Counted from the stretch's first letter, positions 21,537 to 34,304 are shown. The stretch: 64,000 bases of DNA from Oreohelix idahoensis (GCA_024509875.1 JAMPIV010011333.1:186001-250000), one strand, 5' to 3'. A program made the numbers and translations. The notes: a model not told the origin generated them from the letters alone.

Positions 21537-24272
21537 TCCATATCAAGGAAAGATAGCCCTTGATCATGTAGAAAGGAATTCATGGCTGCAGGTTGCACCT
21601 ATGAGTAAAATGCAGAGATGATGAAATTTGCCCTGTATAAGCACCAATTGATAAATTGCAGAACATGAGCATATAACGTAACCCATTTAGAACAATGAAT
21701 TAATCTGTCCGAAGTAGAACTGCTTATATGTACTTGGATCAACGCAAACTGGTATTTGGAAAGAAAATGTGGACAAGAGTTGAATAAGCCTGATTCATAC
21801 AATGTCGATTCCCCATGCTAGATTATTGAGAGCATCTTGCATTTTGTATAATGAATGAAAAATACATGTTTGTAACTTCACGCCATCATGTACATACGTT
21901 ATAATCATTAAACAAAACGTTGACACTAAAGAGAGGTCGTCAATTGATTGCTAAGCCTTAACCATGAATGGAAGGAGGGAATGTCTGTTGAGAAACTTAT
22001 AAATTCTTACTAACAGCTCACAAACTACAACACCTTAGAGGATAGTCCCCGAACCTGGTTAAATCCTGTAAGACTGCAAGAGAGCAATTTCCAACTCTAG
22101 CAGTCTAGCTAGTTCTACATCTAACACTCTCGATATAAACAGCAACCCCCAATTCCCTACCCGGCCACAAAAGTCCCACAGAAAATACGTATACAGTCAC
22201 AGCTGAGATGGTGGGGACTCTAGAACACTAGAAATTATTTATCTGTCCATCTAAGAAAAAGACGGTTTTAACAAACTCATTGTCAGTAATTCAATCTAAA
22301 ATAGAACGTAACATAGAATTGGCAGAGATGATTTTAACAAATGCATATCAAATATCCGTACGGGACAAGACACTAAGAAAATTAGGATATTACTTCTTCT
22401 TCTTTCTCTTTCGCCCTCAGACTTCCACATTAATGACCCTAGTAAAGGTAGTAGTCAGCTCAATGTTCCTGACATCTCCCCGAAAATCTGCCATGGAAAA
22501 GTTTGGACATGCTTGCACTATTGGGTGAGGTTTTTTTAGATTGTATGCCATGCTATTTCAGTGCTGAATTTATCTTCTATTAGATCAGAATTATAATTTT
22601 TTAAAGTGGCAATGCACTTTACAAGACAAATAAAGATTTTGTTACAGAGTCCTAAGATTTGCAATATCCCTTCTGCATTTCGTTAAAAATTAGAAATTGT
22701 AGTTTCGCGACACACATCACAGTTGGTCTAGTGCACAATAACGAAACACATGTTTGTAATCACTTTTCTAGAGTGTGCATTGAGATATCATTCCTCTGTG
22801 TACATTCCCTTTTATATGTGGCTTATTTAGATCCCTTTGTTTATCATGAAAACAGGTCGTCCCGTCATATCCGTAAGTTTTAAAATTGTTTTATTACTCA
22901 ATCATAAGCAACAGCAGGTCGATAGACTCTGTCTGAGTTGTATTTTTGATAATCTCTGTGACAGCTGTAATATCTTTCCTCTTTGATAAATGAGTAAGTA
23001 AAAGATCTACTCGTGAATATCTGATCTGGATTATATGATCTATATTTAAATGTGATTTGTTTGTGTCATTAGAAGCCGTTGGTGATGTACTCCATACTCA
23101 GCACAGTTTTTAAGGGGCTGAACTACAGTGAAAACTAACTTTTGTTCTAATAACATTTTCAAACTTTTTATGTGCTCAATAGACACAGTGTATGTCCATG
23201 AACCAAATTCCACAGTTTATTTTGTTAAAAAACATGTGGTTTCCATGGTAACCAAAAAAAGACATCCGCCACATTGGATTTTCATCACTTTTCGAGAGCT
23301 AAAAACTTATGTTTCCCATTGACCAAACTTTATCAAATTGCAAACACATGTTGTGACTGACAAATAAAACAATTTGTCACATGCTTTTTTTTTGATAAGT
23401 TTAAAATTCTATTTTTAATGATTTAAAAAACAAATGCACTTTATTTGTATGAAAAAAATGAAAAAAATATATTTAAAAAAAAATATCAAAGCAAATTACC
23501 AAAATATCAAAAAAGCATGTGACAATTTAAAGGTATATATGTGTACTACATGCATGCCAAATTTTAGCTTGATCTATTAGATAGTTTGTTAGTAATACAT
23601 ATTTTGGTTAATAAAATGTTAGTTTTAAGAAAAATGCATTTTACTCACCGAGTGCCTTGTCTTGTCCAATATACTCCATTCTGTGGGGCTGAATATAATT
23701 AAAATCCTCCAGGACTATATGCTGCACCTCCTTCAGCTTCTTGCAGTTCCTCCTCTCGCTTTTGCTATCAATTGTGGTTGATATTTGAATTCTTATTAAT
23801 GTATATATCAAGATTCCACTCAAGCGATTCATCTGTATCTGCGTGTTCGTTGTGTCCTAATAAAATGACTCATCATTGCATTCTTTTTTTTTTTTTTGGT
23901 TTGTTTTTTAAACGGTATACGGCAGTTTATCAAACATATTATTGTTATCCTTGTTGCTGAAGTTGTCACTGAGTAGAACATATATGTGTATGTGGGTGGT
24001 GTTCTTTTCCTAGTTTCCCTTTTCTTCCAGCCGGAATAAATAATCCTCTCAGATACGTATCGGATATTCCATTGGTTTTGTTTTCTTTGAGAAGAATGAA
24101 GCTTACTTAATATAACGCCTTCTACCCATTTCTGGAGAATACTTCAGGTTCATCATCATTATCCTTACTCTTCTGCTCCACTAGGAGCATAGTCCTGAAC
24201 CAAACTTATACCCAATCTTCCTCTGCTGGGCATTCGGCTCATGGTCTTTCCACATCTTGATTCCTTTCATTT
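21537..24272. other. Non-coding interval between Elements A and B
   Basis: No convincing gene. It starts with the TCCAT target copy. At 21545-21600 a short stretch could be a trace of a LINE RT (ALDHVERNSWL), but the evidence is too short. 23100-23640 is very AT-rich and contains an inverted repeat, annotated separately. 23881-23900 is a poly-T tract. Confidence 0.5.
23372..23528. repeat. Inverted repeat, ~25-bp arms
   Basis: ttgtcacatgctttttt...tgata (from about 23374) is matched in reverse by tatcaaaaaagcatgtgacaa (to about 23526), with about 105 bp of A/T sequence between. The arms differ only in length of the homopolymer. It may be a MITE core or a hairpin-forming sequence. Confidence 0.65.
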
Positions 24273-24651
24273 AATAAATAAACAAACAACACACAAAGGT
24301 ATGATCAGGCACTCAGTGGGAAAATAAAGAAGTAGAAGACCAGACAACAGAAAAACAACAGAAGTGATAGGCTTACCGGGATCGAACCAGGACCTTCAGA
24401 ACGGCACCCACCGCCTAGCCACGGGAGCGAATCGTCACTATCCACTCTGCCAGCTAAGCATTACAAAAATAATGCTTCACCGACAGAGGTCTAGCACGAA
24501 GTCCCACGCGACCCGGATATGCACCATAGGACGACCCAGACTAATTATATAGCCTATCACTTCTGTTGTTTTTCTGTTGTCTGGTCTTCTACTTCTTTAT
24601 TTTCCCACTGAGTGCCTGATCATACCTTTGTGTGTTGTTTGTTTATTTATT
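24273..24651. mobile_element. Fold-back element: perfect 101-bp inverted repeat around a tRNA-like core
   Basis: 24273-24373 and 24551-24651 are exact reverse complements over 101 bp. The 177-bp centre contains, on the minus strand, an A-box-like GTGGCTAGGCGG and a B-box GGTTCGATCCC spaced as in a tRNA gene. Perfect arms imply recent formation or active correction. Options are a MITE that captured a tRNA-derived SINE head, or a SINE flanked by an inverted duplication. No duplication of the target is evident, because the outer sequence (A/T rich) is ambiguous. Confidence 0.85.
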
Positions 24652-24688
24652 TACTGTTTACAGGCCTCGGGTTTCCCCTCCTTATATC

Positions 24689-27124
24689 TGTAACGGAGAG
24701 TTATGTTCATTGAATTTTCTATATTTTCCTTTTCCTTTCTTCCACCCGTGTTCTCTAATTATTGTCGCTCTTTACCTTTTTCCTGTGTTTTTCGCATTCG
24801 TTCGTTTGCGACTATATACATTACTATTTTCCCATTCTCACTTTCGCCAGTTTCGTTTCTCATTTAGAAACGCATTTAATGGCTGATTAAACGTGAAACT
24901 TCTTACGTAACGCGTCAGTCCCTCACCAGACGATTTGGCGTGAGAAGGCATTCGGTCAATCGCAGCAGATTGACGAAATAACTGTGAATATTTGGCTAGT
25001 ATCAGACATAGGGCCGACCTATAGTCTGCATTCTCACCTGTCAAATTGTAGTTTCTCGGTGAGCGCTCAGGAAAAGCGCGATAACTGACACCTCCCCCGC
25101 GCAGTTTCAGACATTTGTCTGGGAGTTCGCATCTGACATGTAGTTTCCAATGGTAGATTCTCAGTGTCAGGTGATATGACACGTAGCGCTCCACGGCCAG
25201 AGTTGGCGTAAGGTGCGAGAAAGCAAAGTGTCAGCTGTGGTTCTCAGGATGAGTTTCTCGGGGAGGTGTGAATAACTGTTTCTGCACTGGAGACGGGTTG
25301 TCTGAGATTCGCAACTGACACGCGCCCTCTCGGTCAGTAAGTGGCAGTTTACGACAGCCTCTTCTAGTTACGTAAGTAATATAGACGGAGAGGGGGATTA
25401 TTTCGGTTTGGCGAAATAAACGTTTACCTCTTTGTCTGGTAATAGATATAACCAGAGTTTGAAACTAGATTTTCATTCTCACTCCTAAATTCGCAGTAGA
25501 CAGGACGTTTCGTGCAAAGAGAATAAGCTGTATAGCGAAGTCTTAGTTTGTTCTTGGCAAAAATTTTGCCGAACTTCTAGACTACCAATAAATATAAGCA
25601 TATAATTCCAAAGTTGTGCGATCGCCTGTAAATTCTGTGTGGAGGTAAAATATTATACATATTATCTAGTATTTCGTGAAGTGTTTAAAGTGTTAAATTG
25701 CTTATTTTATTTCACAAGTTAGATTTGGTGCAGAGCGCTTAATACATAAGTGCAGAGTATTAATTATTCTAGTGACGTCTGAAAGCAGACGAGAAATTAT
25801 AACTTTCTAGTCAAACAAGCAAATAAATTATAACGTAGCTAATATGAATCAGAATTTTCTAGAATAAATTCTTTTAAACTTATAAATGCTAGAAGCCTCA
25901 TGAGTGTTGACGGAATACGCACGTGTTCCTAATTCATGAGGATTGATGATTTTTTTAAATATAACTTATTCCACGGGAATGGGTTAAATGATAAGACAAG
26001 CTATGCTTGTAGTTTAAATTATCAGTTATAGTATGTATAATTATTTGATATGTGTTTTTTCCATTTATATATAGTGAAACTGTGGTACCCAAACTTTGCC
26101 AGCGTTTTGAGTTAAAGAGCTAAATCTGTGAAGAAAACAACAAACATTCTTACCTTAAAGATTTGATGTATAACTTTTACATGAACTTTAAGAGGTTAAA
26201 GAAGTAACGGGTCATCGAGCCTGATTTGATTCTTCCTGAGAAAACTCTAGTCATTTTTCCGCCTTGGTGGCAAGTAACATAATTCAATCAGTAAATTTCC
26301 CGACACTGTTGACAAGTGGTGGTGTTACCAACTAAATTCCTATTTTGAGAAAAAGTGCCGACCTGACATTCCTCATTCATTTGAAAACTAAGATGTTGAC
26401 ACTGTGCTAGCTATAAACGCTCGTGCCTGGACAATTTTATGTGACTAAAACAGACATCCAAAACAATAATATTCCCAAGAGAACGGTCCTGGAAGTAGTG
26501 AATTCAACCCGTCTCTTTTTGGACCTGGGGTTTTCTTGGCCAAGATTACCATTGAAGATTCTGTATGGGCAAGTCCTAAAAATAATTTGTGTTGTTGTTG
26601 AAAAATGCACGTGAGCACAGTGGAATGAATAGAGCGAATGCTGAACTGAGCGATCGCTTTATGGTGGTATTTTGACACCCATTCATTTCTGCTGTCATAA
26701 CATTTCTTTATGCAAGGTATTGCTAATTATGTATCTCTATATATTCCCTTATACTATATCAGAGTATCCAGTCTGTTCATACCTTAAAGGTGGAAGAATT
26801 TTAGACTAAATCATATGTATCTGTGACTCTTTGGGCGATCACTTTCTTCTAACGGGACTGTGGGCTATCCATCGAGGGAAGGATCATACCAACGGGTCTA
26901 TCATTCTTGTAGCATTTCTTGATTTTTGTTTATGAGTTTTTTTTTTGTATATGCTTGATGTAATTTTACATGTTGTGACGTAAGTTTACAAATGATAAAT
27001 AAACTTAACAATAAATTAATCAGCATGTTGGTCAGCTCGTTCTAAATATCTATATAATCATTTGTTATAGTTTCCCACGTCTGTGTGTCTACCTGTCGTC
27101 ACTTGAATGTGCGTGCACGTGAGT

Positions 27125-27177
<53 letters not shown>

Positions 27178-27225
27178 GTATATGTGTTAGACTGTCTGAC
27201 TACTCTAGATCTGTCGTAGAAGATA

Positions 27226-27263
<38 letters not shown>

Positions 27264-27420
27264 TCTCGCTCTCAGAGACAGCCTCTATCACAATTCTACC
27301 ACCTCACTCGTGGAAATCTATTTTGTCATTTCTATCTCACACTGTGACTATCACTCATTCCAATCTATTCAGAAGGGACCAACCCAAGTCTTAATTCTCC
27401 TTTCAAAAAAATCTACGACA
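24689..27420 (+). repeat. Element B 5' LTR
   Basis: Matches 31376-34143 closely, except for a patch near 25745-25885 that aligns poorly and a shorter (AT)n tract (27127-27175). AATAAA-type signals occur near 26997, about 420 bp before the LTR end, consistent with polyadenylation in R. A (GA)n run is at 27229-27258. Confidence 0.93.
27127..27175. repeat. (AT)n microsatellite in the 5' LTR
   Basis: About 49 bp of alternating AT. The homologous tract in the 3' LTR (33826-33908) is about 83 bp, so it has changed length since insertion. Confidence 0.95.
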
Positions 27421-28160
27421 AATGTGGGCTCGTCTATCGGGATTTTGAACTTAGAATAGGAAGACGATGACGACAAATATCAGCTCGTCTTTAAGATTCT
27501 TTATTCTGATATAGAGTAAGAGTATGATGTCTTGTGAGTTTTGTATCTTTTAAAAAAATAACTATCCCCTAGACATATCGATCTGTTTTATGGGCGGGCT
27601 GACCACACGGCTAATAATTGTTTTTCCACAGCATTATAAAGCATTATACATTTGGTTTACAGGTTGATTTTATCGGAATATTTGTTAATTACTGATTTTG
27701 TAATACTTAACGCTGGTAAAGTTTTGTGAGTGTATAACATTCACAGGGTTTTGAAGAAGTAGGTGTTTGAGCAAAGCTAAGGAGTGCGTTTCGGACTATT
27801 TGTCCAGATTAATCGCCTCCCTTAACCTTACTGTCTTCAGGGTGAACTTGAAAGTGGATTTAAATATTAAGGGATTTTTTTTTTCTCATTACAAATTTTT
27901 GCAATAATTATTTTGTTTCCACTGTAGCAACTTATTTTTCAGTGAGTAATCTTAACTACCATTTATTTGGCGTAGTCGTCTGCATTAGGTGCTTAATTGC
28001 CGATTAATAGCAGCGATAGTTAGATACTTTATTTTTGGAGGAGGTATCCCAGGTTATATGTATATCACCTTTTGTTTGGTATTTTTCTCGTAAGTGATAG
28101 GAACCAGTGCATCCTTTTTCCCTATTTCTTTCTGGACTAAGTCTCAGCCACTGACTTATT
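27421..28160. other. Element B leader
   Basis: Non-coding stretch between the LTR and gag. acgacaaat..gctcgtct recurs at 27415 and 27468, a duplication of the LTR end and primer site. The rest is A/T-rich with no ORF of note. Confidence 0.6.
27425..27443 (+). promoter_or_regulatory. Element B primer-binding site (tRNA-Pro-like)
   Basis: TGGGCTCGTCTATCGGGAT starts four nt after the LTR end. It keeps the GGGCTCGTC and CGGGAT blocks of a tRNA-Pro-type site with an extra TAT between them. A degenerate second copy of the LTR-end-plus-primer region begins about 53 bp later (27468). Confidence 0.65.
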
Positions 28161-29296
28161 ATGGCAGAAAGGGCAAAGCTTAGACAACTCTTCAGAGATG
28201 AAGCGAGAGAGGAGGGACTGGAAGGAGAGGAAGCGAAAGCGTTTGTCAGAGACGAACTGGAAAGATATGATGCGGAGAGGAAAGCAGCGGAAGCTAAAGA
28301 GCAGAGGAAGATGGACGAGGAAATGGAAATCCGCAGGGAGAGAGAAAGAGATAAGGAGAGACAGCATGAGAGGGAGAGGGTGGAGAGACAGCATGAGAAG
28401 GAGAGAGAGGAAAGACAGCATGAGGAAAGAGAGAAGGAGAAACAGCATTTGGAAAGAGAAAATGAGCAACGACGACAGCATGAGTTGGCTCTTAAGGCTC
28501 TAGAGTTCCAAAGCCGTGGTGCTGCCTCTACTTCCAGCAATGGAGAGTCTTCTCCTCATTCTTCTTTAACTGATCAAACTAACCCTCAATCTCTTCAACT
28601 CAACGCTATGTCCTTTGCTCTTGAATCTTTCCCTTGTCCTAATGAGAAGATTGACACATGGCTAGAAAAATTTGAGAAAATTGCAACCCTGTACGGTTTA
28701 GAGAGGTCACGTTGGTGTATGAAACTTTCCCAGGCCCTCAAAGGTTGGGCGTATGATGTTTACGCCAAACTGGAGACCAGCCAAAAAGACAACTATGATG
28801 TGTTGAAGAAAGCGTTACTGGAGCGCTTCGAAATGAATGCTAGCAAATTTTTGCAATTGTTTCGCAACAGCAGGAAGGAGAGCTCTGAAACTTTTCACCA
28901 GTTCTCATCTCGTCTAAAGGGATATCTAACAAAGTGCCTTGAGCTTTCACAGCTCCCTCTACCTATGAAGGTCTGGAGGAATTTGTTTTAACCGAACAAA
29001 TAAAGAACACTTTGTCTGCTGATACCCGGAGATTTCTAGCTGAGCAGGGTGCAGAAAAGCTTGAAGATATCTTAGAAAAGTCTGAGCGATATCACAATGC
29101 GCTGGCTGAACTACCGGCCACAAAACGTAAACCGACAGAAGAGCATTTTCGGAAAAATAAGCTAGACCAATCTTCTCAGGCTTCTCATGCTTCTAACCAA
29201 AATAACCACAGAGAAACTGGACCTCAAAACCCCCCTCCTGAAAAATCCAAGTTCTACAAAAACAAGTACCCCAACCACAGTAAACAGTCTGATTAA
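28161..29296 (+). pseudogene. Element B Gag
   Basis: Starts MAERAKLRQLF. Residues ~40-120 are an extreme charged coiled coil (ERERDKERQHERERVERQ and similar). Capsid-like sequence follows (IDTWLEKFEKIATLYGLERS..), then a SCAN-like segment (FRNSRKESSETFHQFSSRL), as in A and C. A one-base frameshift near 28970 ends the first frame at 28991; the second frame continues as ADTRRFLAEQGAEKLEDIL to a TAA at 29294-29296. The linker to the protease is basic and Gln/Asn-rich; I do not see a standard CCHC knuckle here, unlike A and C. Confidence 0.88.
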
Positions 29297-31258
29297 CCCG
29301 ACCGCCCTTCATGGCAGCATGGCCAGAAAGGTCAAGGTGGCAAAAAGAGAACCCCTGAGCACGGGACTAATGATCAGAGTGAGCACACCGAGCCTAAACG
29401 CATCGGATGCTTGCTAACAGTCTCGCAAGGCGGAATAATTGACAGTGATTCCCAACCTGTTGGGGATACACCCTCAACGCGAGGTACTGTTATTATGAAC
29501 GGTTCTCAAACTTCTTGTTTATTTGACACGGGTCTTTCGTACGATTGCATTGTCGCCAGAAACCTGGTTAAACCCGGTCAAGAGACAGGAGAGACCGTCC
29601 AACTTTGTGGAGTTCGTAAGAGTGATGCTCCTACAGCGCTTCCCATCGCACTGGTGGAGATCCACTCTGAGTTTGTCAGAGGCGTGATCAAAGCGGCTGT
29701 TATGGATGATCCCATCTACCCAGTCATACTTGGCGGGAGATACGTGTGTATCGGGAAACCGGAAGAGCTGTTTGTGGCAGCAGTAACTACAAGAGGGCAA
29801 ACCAAGAAGGAACGGGAGCCTGCGCCTAATTTGTTACCCATGGAACTTAAAGAAGCGCAACAAAAGGACCCTACTTTGGCACCCTGCTTTAGGAAACTGC
29901 CCATGGCAAAGGAACCCAGACAGCACGGGGACATTTTTTCTAAGGATGGCGTACTTTATCGCAGAACGGGCAAGCCTGACCAAGGTTACAACCAGCTCCT
30001 AGTACCGAAACAATACAGAAGCCAAATCCTAGAAATTGGGCACTCTCTTCCCTTCAGCGGACATATGGGACAGAACGCCACAAACCAACGGATAACCACT
30101 CATTATTGGTGGCCAGGAGTAAACACTGATATTATCAGGTATGTCAAATCCTGTGCCAAGTGCCAACGTGTGCCACCCAAGCAACGGGCACCCCCAGTCT
30201 CTTTGGGTGAAATGCCAATAGTGGGAACACCATTCGAACGGGTTGTGATCGACATTTTAGGGCCCTTAGAAAGGACTAAAAGAAGGAACAGGTTTATCCT
30301 GACCTTAGTCGATACATGCACTTTATGTGCAGAAGCTATCCCGCTAACATGCGCAGATGCCAAGCATGTCGCAGAAGCCCTCGTGCAGATTTTCACTCGG
30401 TTGGGATTCCCTCAGCAAGTGTTGCCGGATAACGGATCCCCATACCAAAACCTGTTGATGGATGAGATCGTTAAGATCTTGAGGACCCAACACATCTACA
30501 CAAAGCCTTATACTCTGGCCAGAAATGGGCTTGTAGAACGTGTTAACGGAAACCTCAACATGATGTTAGGTAGACTGGCACAAGTGAAACCTGAAGATTG
30601 GGATTGTTGCATTCCGGCAGCTTTATTTGGCTACAGAGAATCTCCTCATACTTCCACATGATTTCTGCCAGCTACGCTTTTATTCGGCAGACCCATTAAG
30701 GGCCCGCTTGAAACCTTACGTTGGTCGCTGACAGACCAGAAGGCTGATGAGACAGTTGTCTCAGCCAGTAAATACGTATCGGATTTAAAGAAAAGGTTGA
30801 AACTAGGATGGGACCTAGCAACGACAAACTTTAAGCGAGCACGCACAAAGCACGCTAACCGATACAGGAAAGTCGCGAAAGAGAGAGAACTGGAAGCAGG
30901 AGAGAAAGTTTTGGTGTTACTCCCTACCGGAAACAATCAACTGAAGATCGGATGGCAAGGGCCGTTTACCGTCCTGAAAGAGATTTCTAAGGCTAACTAC
31001 CAGATCTCTATTGAAGGAAAGGAAACGGTTTTCCATTTAAATCTCTTAAAGAGATACTTGGAAAGACCAGTGCCGACCTCCGACCATCTCCTGACGATCG
31101 CCAAAACTAACGAAGATGACGATAATGGCAGGGAAACTCCACTGCAATCACAGGAAATCTTTGGAAAATGTCAGAAGCGGGGACGCTCTTTCAAGCGCGC
31201 ATGGGAGACATTCCAGAGAAAGGAAACTTTGGGAGTAGACTTGAGTAGGAATTGGTGA
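29297..31258 (+). pseudogene. Element B protease-integrase with GPY-type C-terminus
   Basis: In the same frame as the end of gag. Protease: SCLFDTGLSYDC and VILGGRY. Integrase zinc site: GHSLPFSGHMG and CAKCQR; core: VIDILGP, LPDNGSP and GLVERVNG supply Asp, Asp and Glu. A TGA at 30659-30661 (where relatives have Gly) interrupts the TST-x-FLPATLLFG region. The C-terminal module (GEKVLVLLPTGNNQLKIGWQ to HLNLLKRYLE) is at about 30900-31060. The frame ends at 31258 after an unrelated-looking Arg/Lys-rich tail, about 117 bp before the 3' LTR. No RT motif is present in any frame between here and the LTR. Confidence 0.9.
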
Positions 31259-31360
31259 GAGATGGAGGGGGAAGATGAGATGGAAGAAGACAGACACCCG
31301 AAAGCTACGGATATAGGAAATTTAATTCCATAACGTAGACATGGAGTGCTTCCATATCTT

Positions 31361-31375
31361 AAAGGGGGCACGTTC
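31361..31375 (+). promoter_or_regulatory. Element B polypurine tract
   Basis: aaagggggcacgttc lies directly before the 3' LTR start TGTCACGG. The AAAGGGGGCA core is typical of gypsy-type plus-strand priming sites. Confidence 0.75.
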
Positions 31376-33824
31376 TGTCACGGAGAGTTATGTTCATTGA
31401 ATTTTCTATATTTTAATCTTCCTTTCTTCCACCCGTGTTCTCTAATTATTGTCGCTCTTTACCTTTTTCCTGTGTTTTTCGCATTCGTTCGTTTGCGACT
31501 ATATACATTACTATTTTCCCATTCTCACTTTCGCCAGTTTCGTTTCTCATTTAGAAACGCATTTAATGGCTGATTAAACGTGAAACTTCTTACGTAACGC
31601 GTCAGTCCCTCACCAGACGATCTGGCGTGAGAAGGTATTCGGTCAATCGCAGCAGATTGACGAAATAACTGTGAATATTTGGCTAGTATCAGACATAGGG
31701 CCGACCTATAGTCTGCATTCTCACCTGCCAAATCGTAGTTTCTCGGTGAGCGCTCAGGAAAAGCGCGATAACTGACACCTCCCCCGCGCAGTTTCAGACA
31801 TTTGTCTGGGAGTTCGCATCTGACATGTAGTTTCCAATGGTAGATTCTCAGTGTCAGGTGATATGACACGTAGCGCTCCACGGCCAGAGTTGGCGTAAGG
31901 TGTGAGAAAGCAAAGTGTCAGTTGTGGTTCTCAGGATGAGTTTCTCGGGGAGGTGTGAATAACTGTTTCTGCACTGGAGACGGGTTGTCTGAGATTCGCA
32001 ACTGACAAGCGCCCTCTCGGTCAGTAAGTGGCAGTTTACGACAGCCTCTTCTAGTTACGTAAGTGATATAGACGGAGAGGGGGATTATTTCGGTTTGGCG
32101 AAATAAACGTTTACCTCTTTGTCTGGTAATAGATATAACCAGAGTTTGAAACTAGATTTTCATTCTCACTCCTAAATTCGCAGTAGACAGGACGTTTCTT
32201 GCAAAGAGAATAAGCTGTATAGCGAAGTCTTAGTTTGTTCTTGGCAAAAATTTTGCCGAACTTCTAGACTACCAATAAATATAAACATATAATTCCAAAG
32301 TTGTGCGATCGCCTGTAAATTCTGTGTGGAGGTAAAATATTATACATATTATCTAGTATTTCGTGAAGTGTTTAAAGTGTTAAATCGCTTATTTTATTTC
32401 ACTAGTTAGATTTGGTGCAGACCGCTTAATACATAAGTCTGTATTATTTTCTAGTGACGTGTTTCAGTGGAAAGCAGAATAAATTATAATTTCTAGCTTA
32501 AACAACAATGTATCTACAATGAATTAAATTTTACTGCTAAATAATCAGACGAGAACTATTTTTTTCTAAACTAACTTATAAATGCTAGAAGCCTCATGAG
32601 TGTTGACGGAATACGCACGTGTTCCTAATTCATGAGGATTGATGATTTTTTTAAGTATAACTTATTCCACGGGAAGGGTTAAATGATAAGACAAGCTACG
32701 CTTGTAGTTTAAATTATCAGTTATAGTATGTATAATTATTTGATATGTGTTTTTTCCATTTATATATAGTGAAACTGTGGTACCCAAACTTTGCCAGCGT
32801 TTTGAGTAAAAGAGCTAAATCTGTGAAGAAAACAACAAACATTCTTACCTTAAAGATTTGATGTATAACTTTTACATGAACTTTAAGAGGTTAAAGAAGT
32901 AACGGGTCATCGAGCCTGATTTGATTCTTCCTGAGAAAACTCTAGTCATTTTTCCACTTTGGTGGCAAGTAACATAATTCAATCAGTAAATTTCCCGACA
33001 CTGTTGACAAGTGGTGGTGTTACCAACTAAATTCCTATATTGAGAAAACGTTGCCGACCTGACATTCCTCATTCGTTTGAAAACTAAGATGTTGACACTG
33101 TGCTAGCTATAAACGCTCGTGCCTGGACAATTTTATGTGACTAAAACAGACATCCAAAACAATAGTATTCCCAAGAGAACGGTCCTGGAAGTAGTGAATT
33201 CAACCCGTCTTTTTTGGACCTGGGGTTTTCTTGGCCAAGATTACCATTGAAGATTCTGTATGGGCAAGTCCTAAAAATAATTTGTGTTGTTGTTGAAAAA
33301 TGCACGTGAGCACAGTGGAATGAATAGAGCGAATGCTGAACTGAGCGATCGCTTTATGGTGGTATTTTGACACCCATTCATTTCTGCTTTCATAACATTT
33401 CTTTATGCAAGGTATTGCTAACTATATATATCTATATATTCCCTTATACTAGATCAGATTATCCAGTCTGTTCATACCTTAAAGGGGGAAGAATTTTAGA
33501 CTAAATCATATGTATCTGTGACTCTTTGGGCGATCACTTTCTTCTAACGGGACTGTGGGCTATCCATCGAGGGAAGGATCATACCAACGGGTCTATCATT
33601 GTTGTAGCATTTCTTGATTTTTGTTTATGAGTTGTTGTTTTTTTTTGTGTATATGCTTGATGTAATTTTACATGTTGTGACGTAAGTTTACAAATGATAA
33701 ATAAACTTAACAATAAATTAATCAGCATGTTGGTCAGCTCGTTCTAAATATCTATATAATCATTTGTTATAGTTTCCCACGTCTGTTTCTACCTGTCGTC
33801 ACTTGAATGTGCGTGCACGTGAGA

Positions 33825-33911
<87 letters not shown>

Positions 33912-34143
33912 ATGTATATGTGTTAGACTGTCTGACTACTCTAGATCTGTCGTAGAAGATAGGTGAGAGAGAGAGAGAGAAGATTTCTCGCTCTCAGAGA
34001 CAGCCTCTATCACAATTCTACCACCTCACTCGTGGAAATCTATTTTGTCATTTCTATCTCACACTGTGACTATCACTCATTCCAATCTATTCAGAAGGGA
34101 CCAACCCAAGTCTTAATTCTCCTATCAAAAAAAATTTACGACA
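31376..34143 (+). repeat. Element B 3' LTR
   Basis: Partner of 24689-27420. The internal segment 32430-32580 differs strongly from its counterpart 25745-25885, while sequence on both sides is about 98% alike. The (AT)n tract at 33826-33908 is longer than in the 5' LTR. Confidence 0.93.
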
Positions 34144-34304
34144 ATATGTTCCTTTCATTTATGTCTCCAATTCTCTTATACCAGAAAATTATTATGTAAC
34201 TAGTGGGAAAGACCGTCATAAGACGGGAATTAAATTCAAAAGCACCAACACCTAAAGGCAATTTTACTTGTTCAAAATTATTTTAAAAACCACTGTGCAT
34301 CACC

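Larger units (their letters stand above)
24689..34143 (+). mobile_element. Element B: long-LTR Gmr1-like retrotransposon lacking RT
   Basis: Direct repeats 24689-27420 and 31376-34143 (about 2.73 and 2.77 kb) begin TGTMACGGAGAG and end TACGACA. Flanking bases are ATATC on the left and ATATG on the right, a near-perfect 5-bp duplication. A primer site follows the left LTR and a polypurine tract precedes the right one. The 3.95-kb interior encodes Gag, protease and integrase with its C-terminal module, then runs directly to the 3' LTR: there is no RT or RNase H. Breaks in the coding region are one frameshift (about 28970) and two in-frame stops (29294-29296, 30659-30661). It would depend on RT supplied by a relative. 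Confidence 0.93.

Noticed and set aside
21545..21802. Possible LINE RT trace (ALDHVERNSWL)
   Set aside because: Too short; following sequence does not continue as RT in any frame.
24374..24550. tRNA gene in the core of the fold-back element
   Set aside because: A/B boxes are present, but the acceptor and other stems do not pair as a canonical tRNA; treated as tRNA-derived.
28004..28540. Ser/Leu/Cys-rich minus-strand ORF opposite Element B gag
   Set aside because: Shadow of the charged coiled-coil codons on the other strand.
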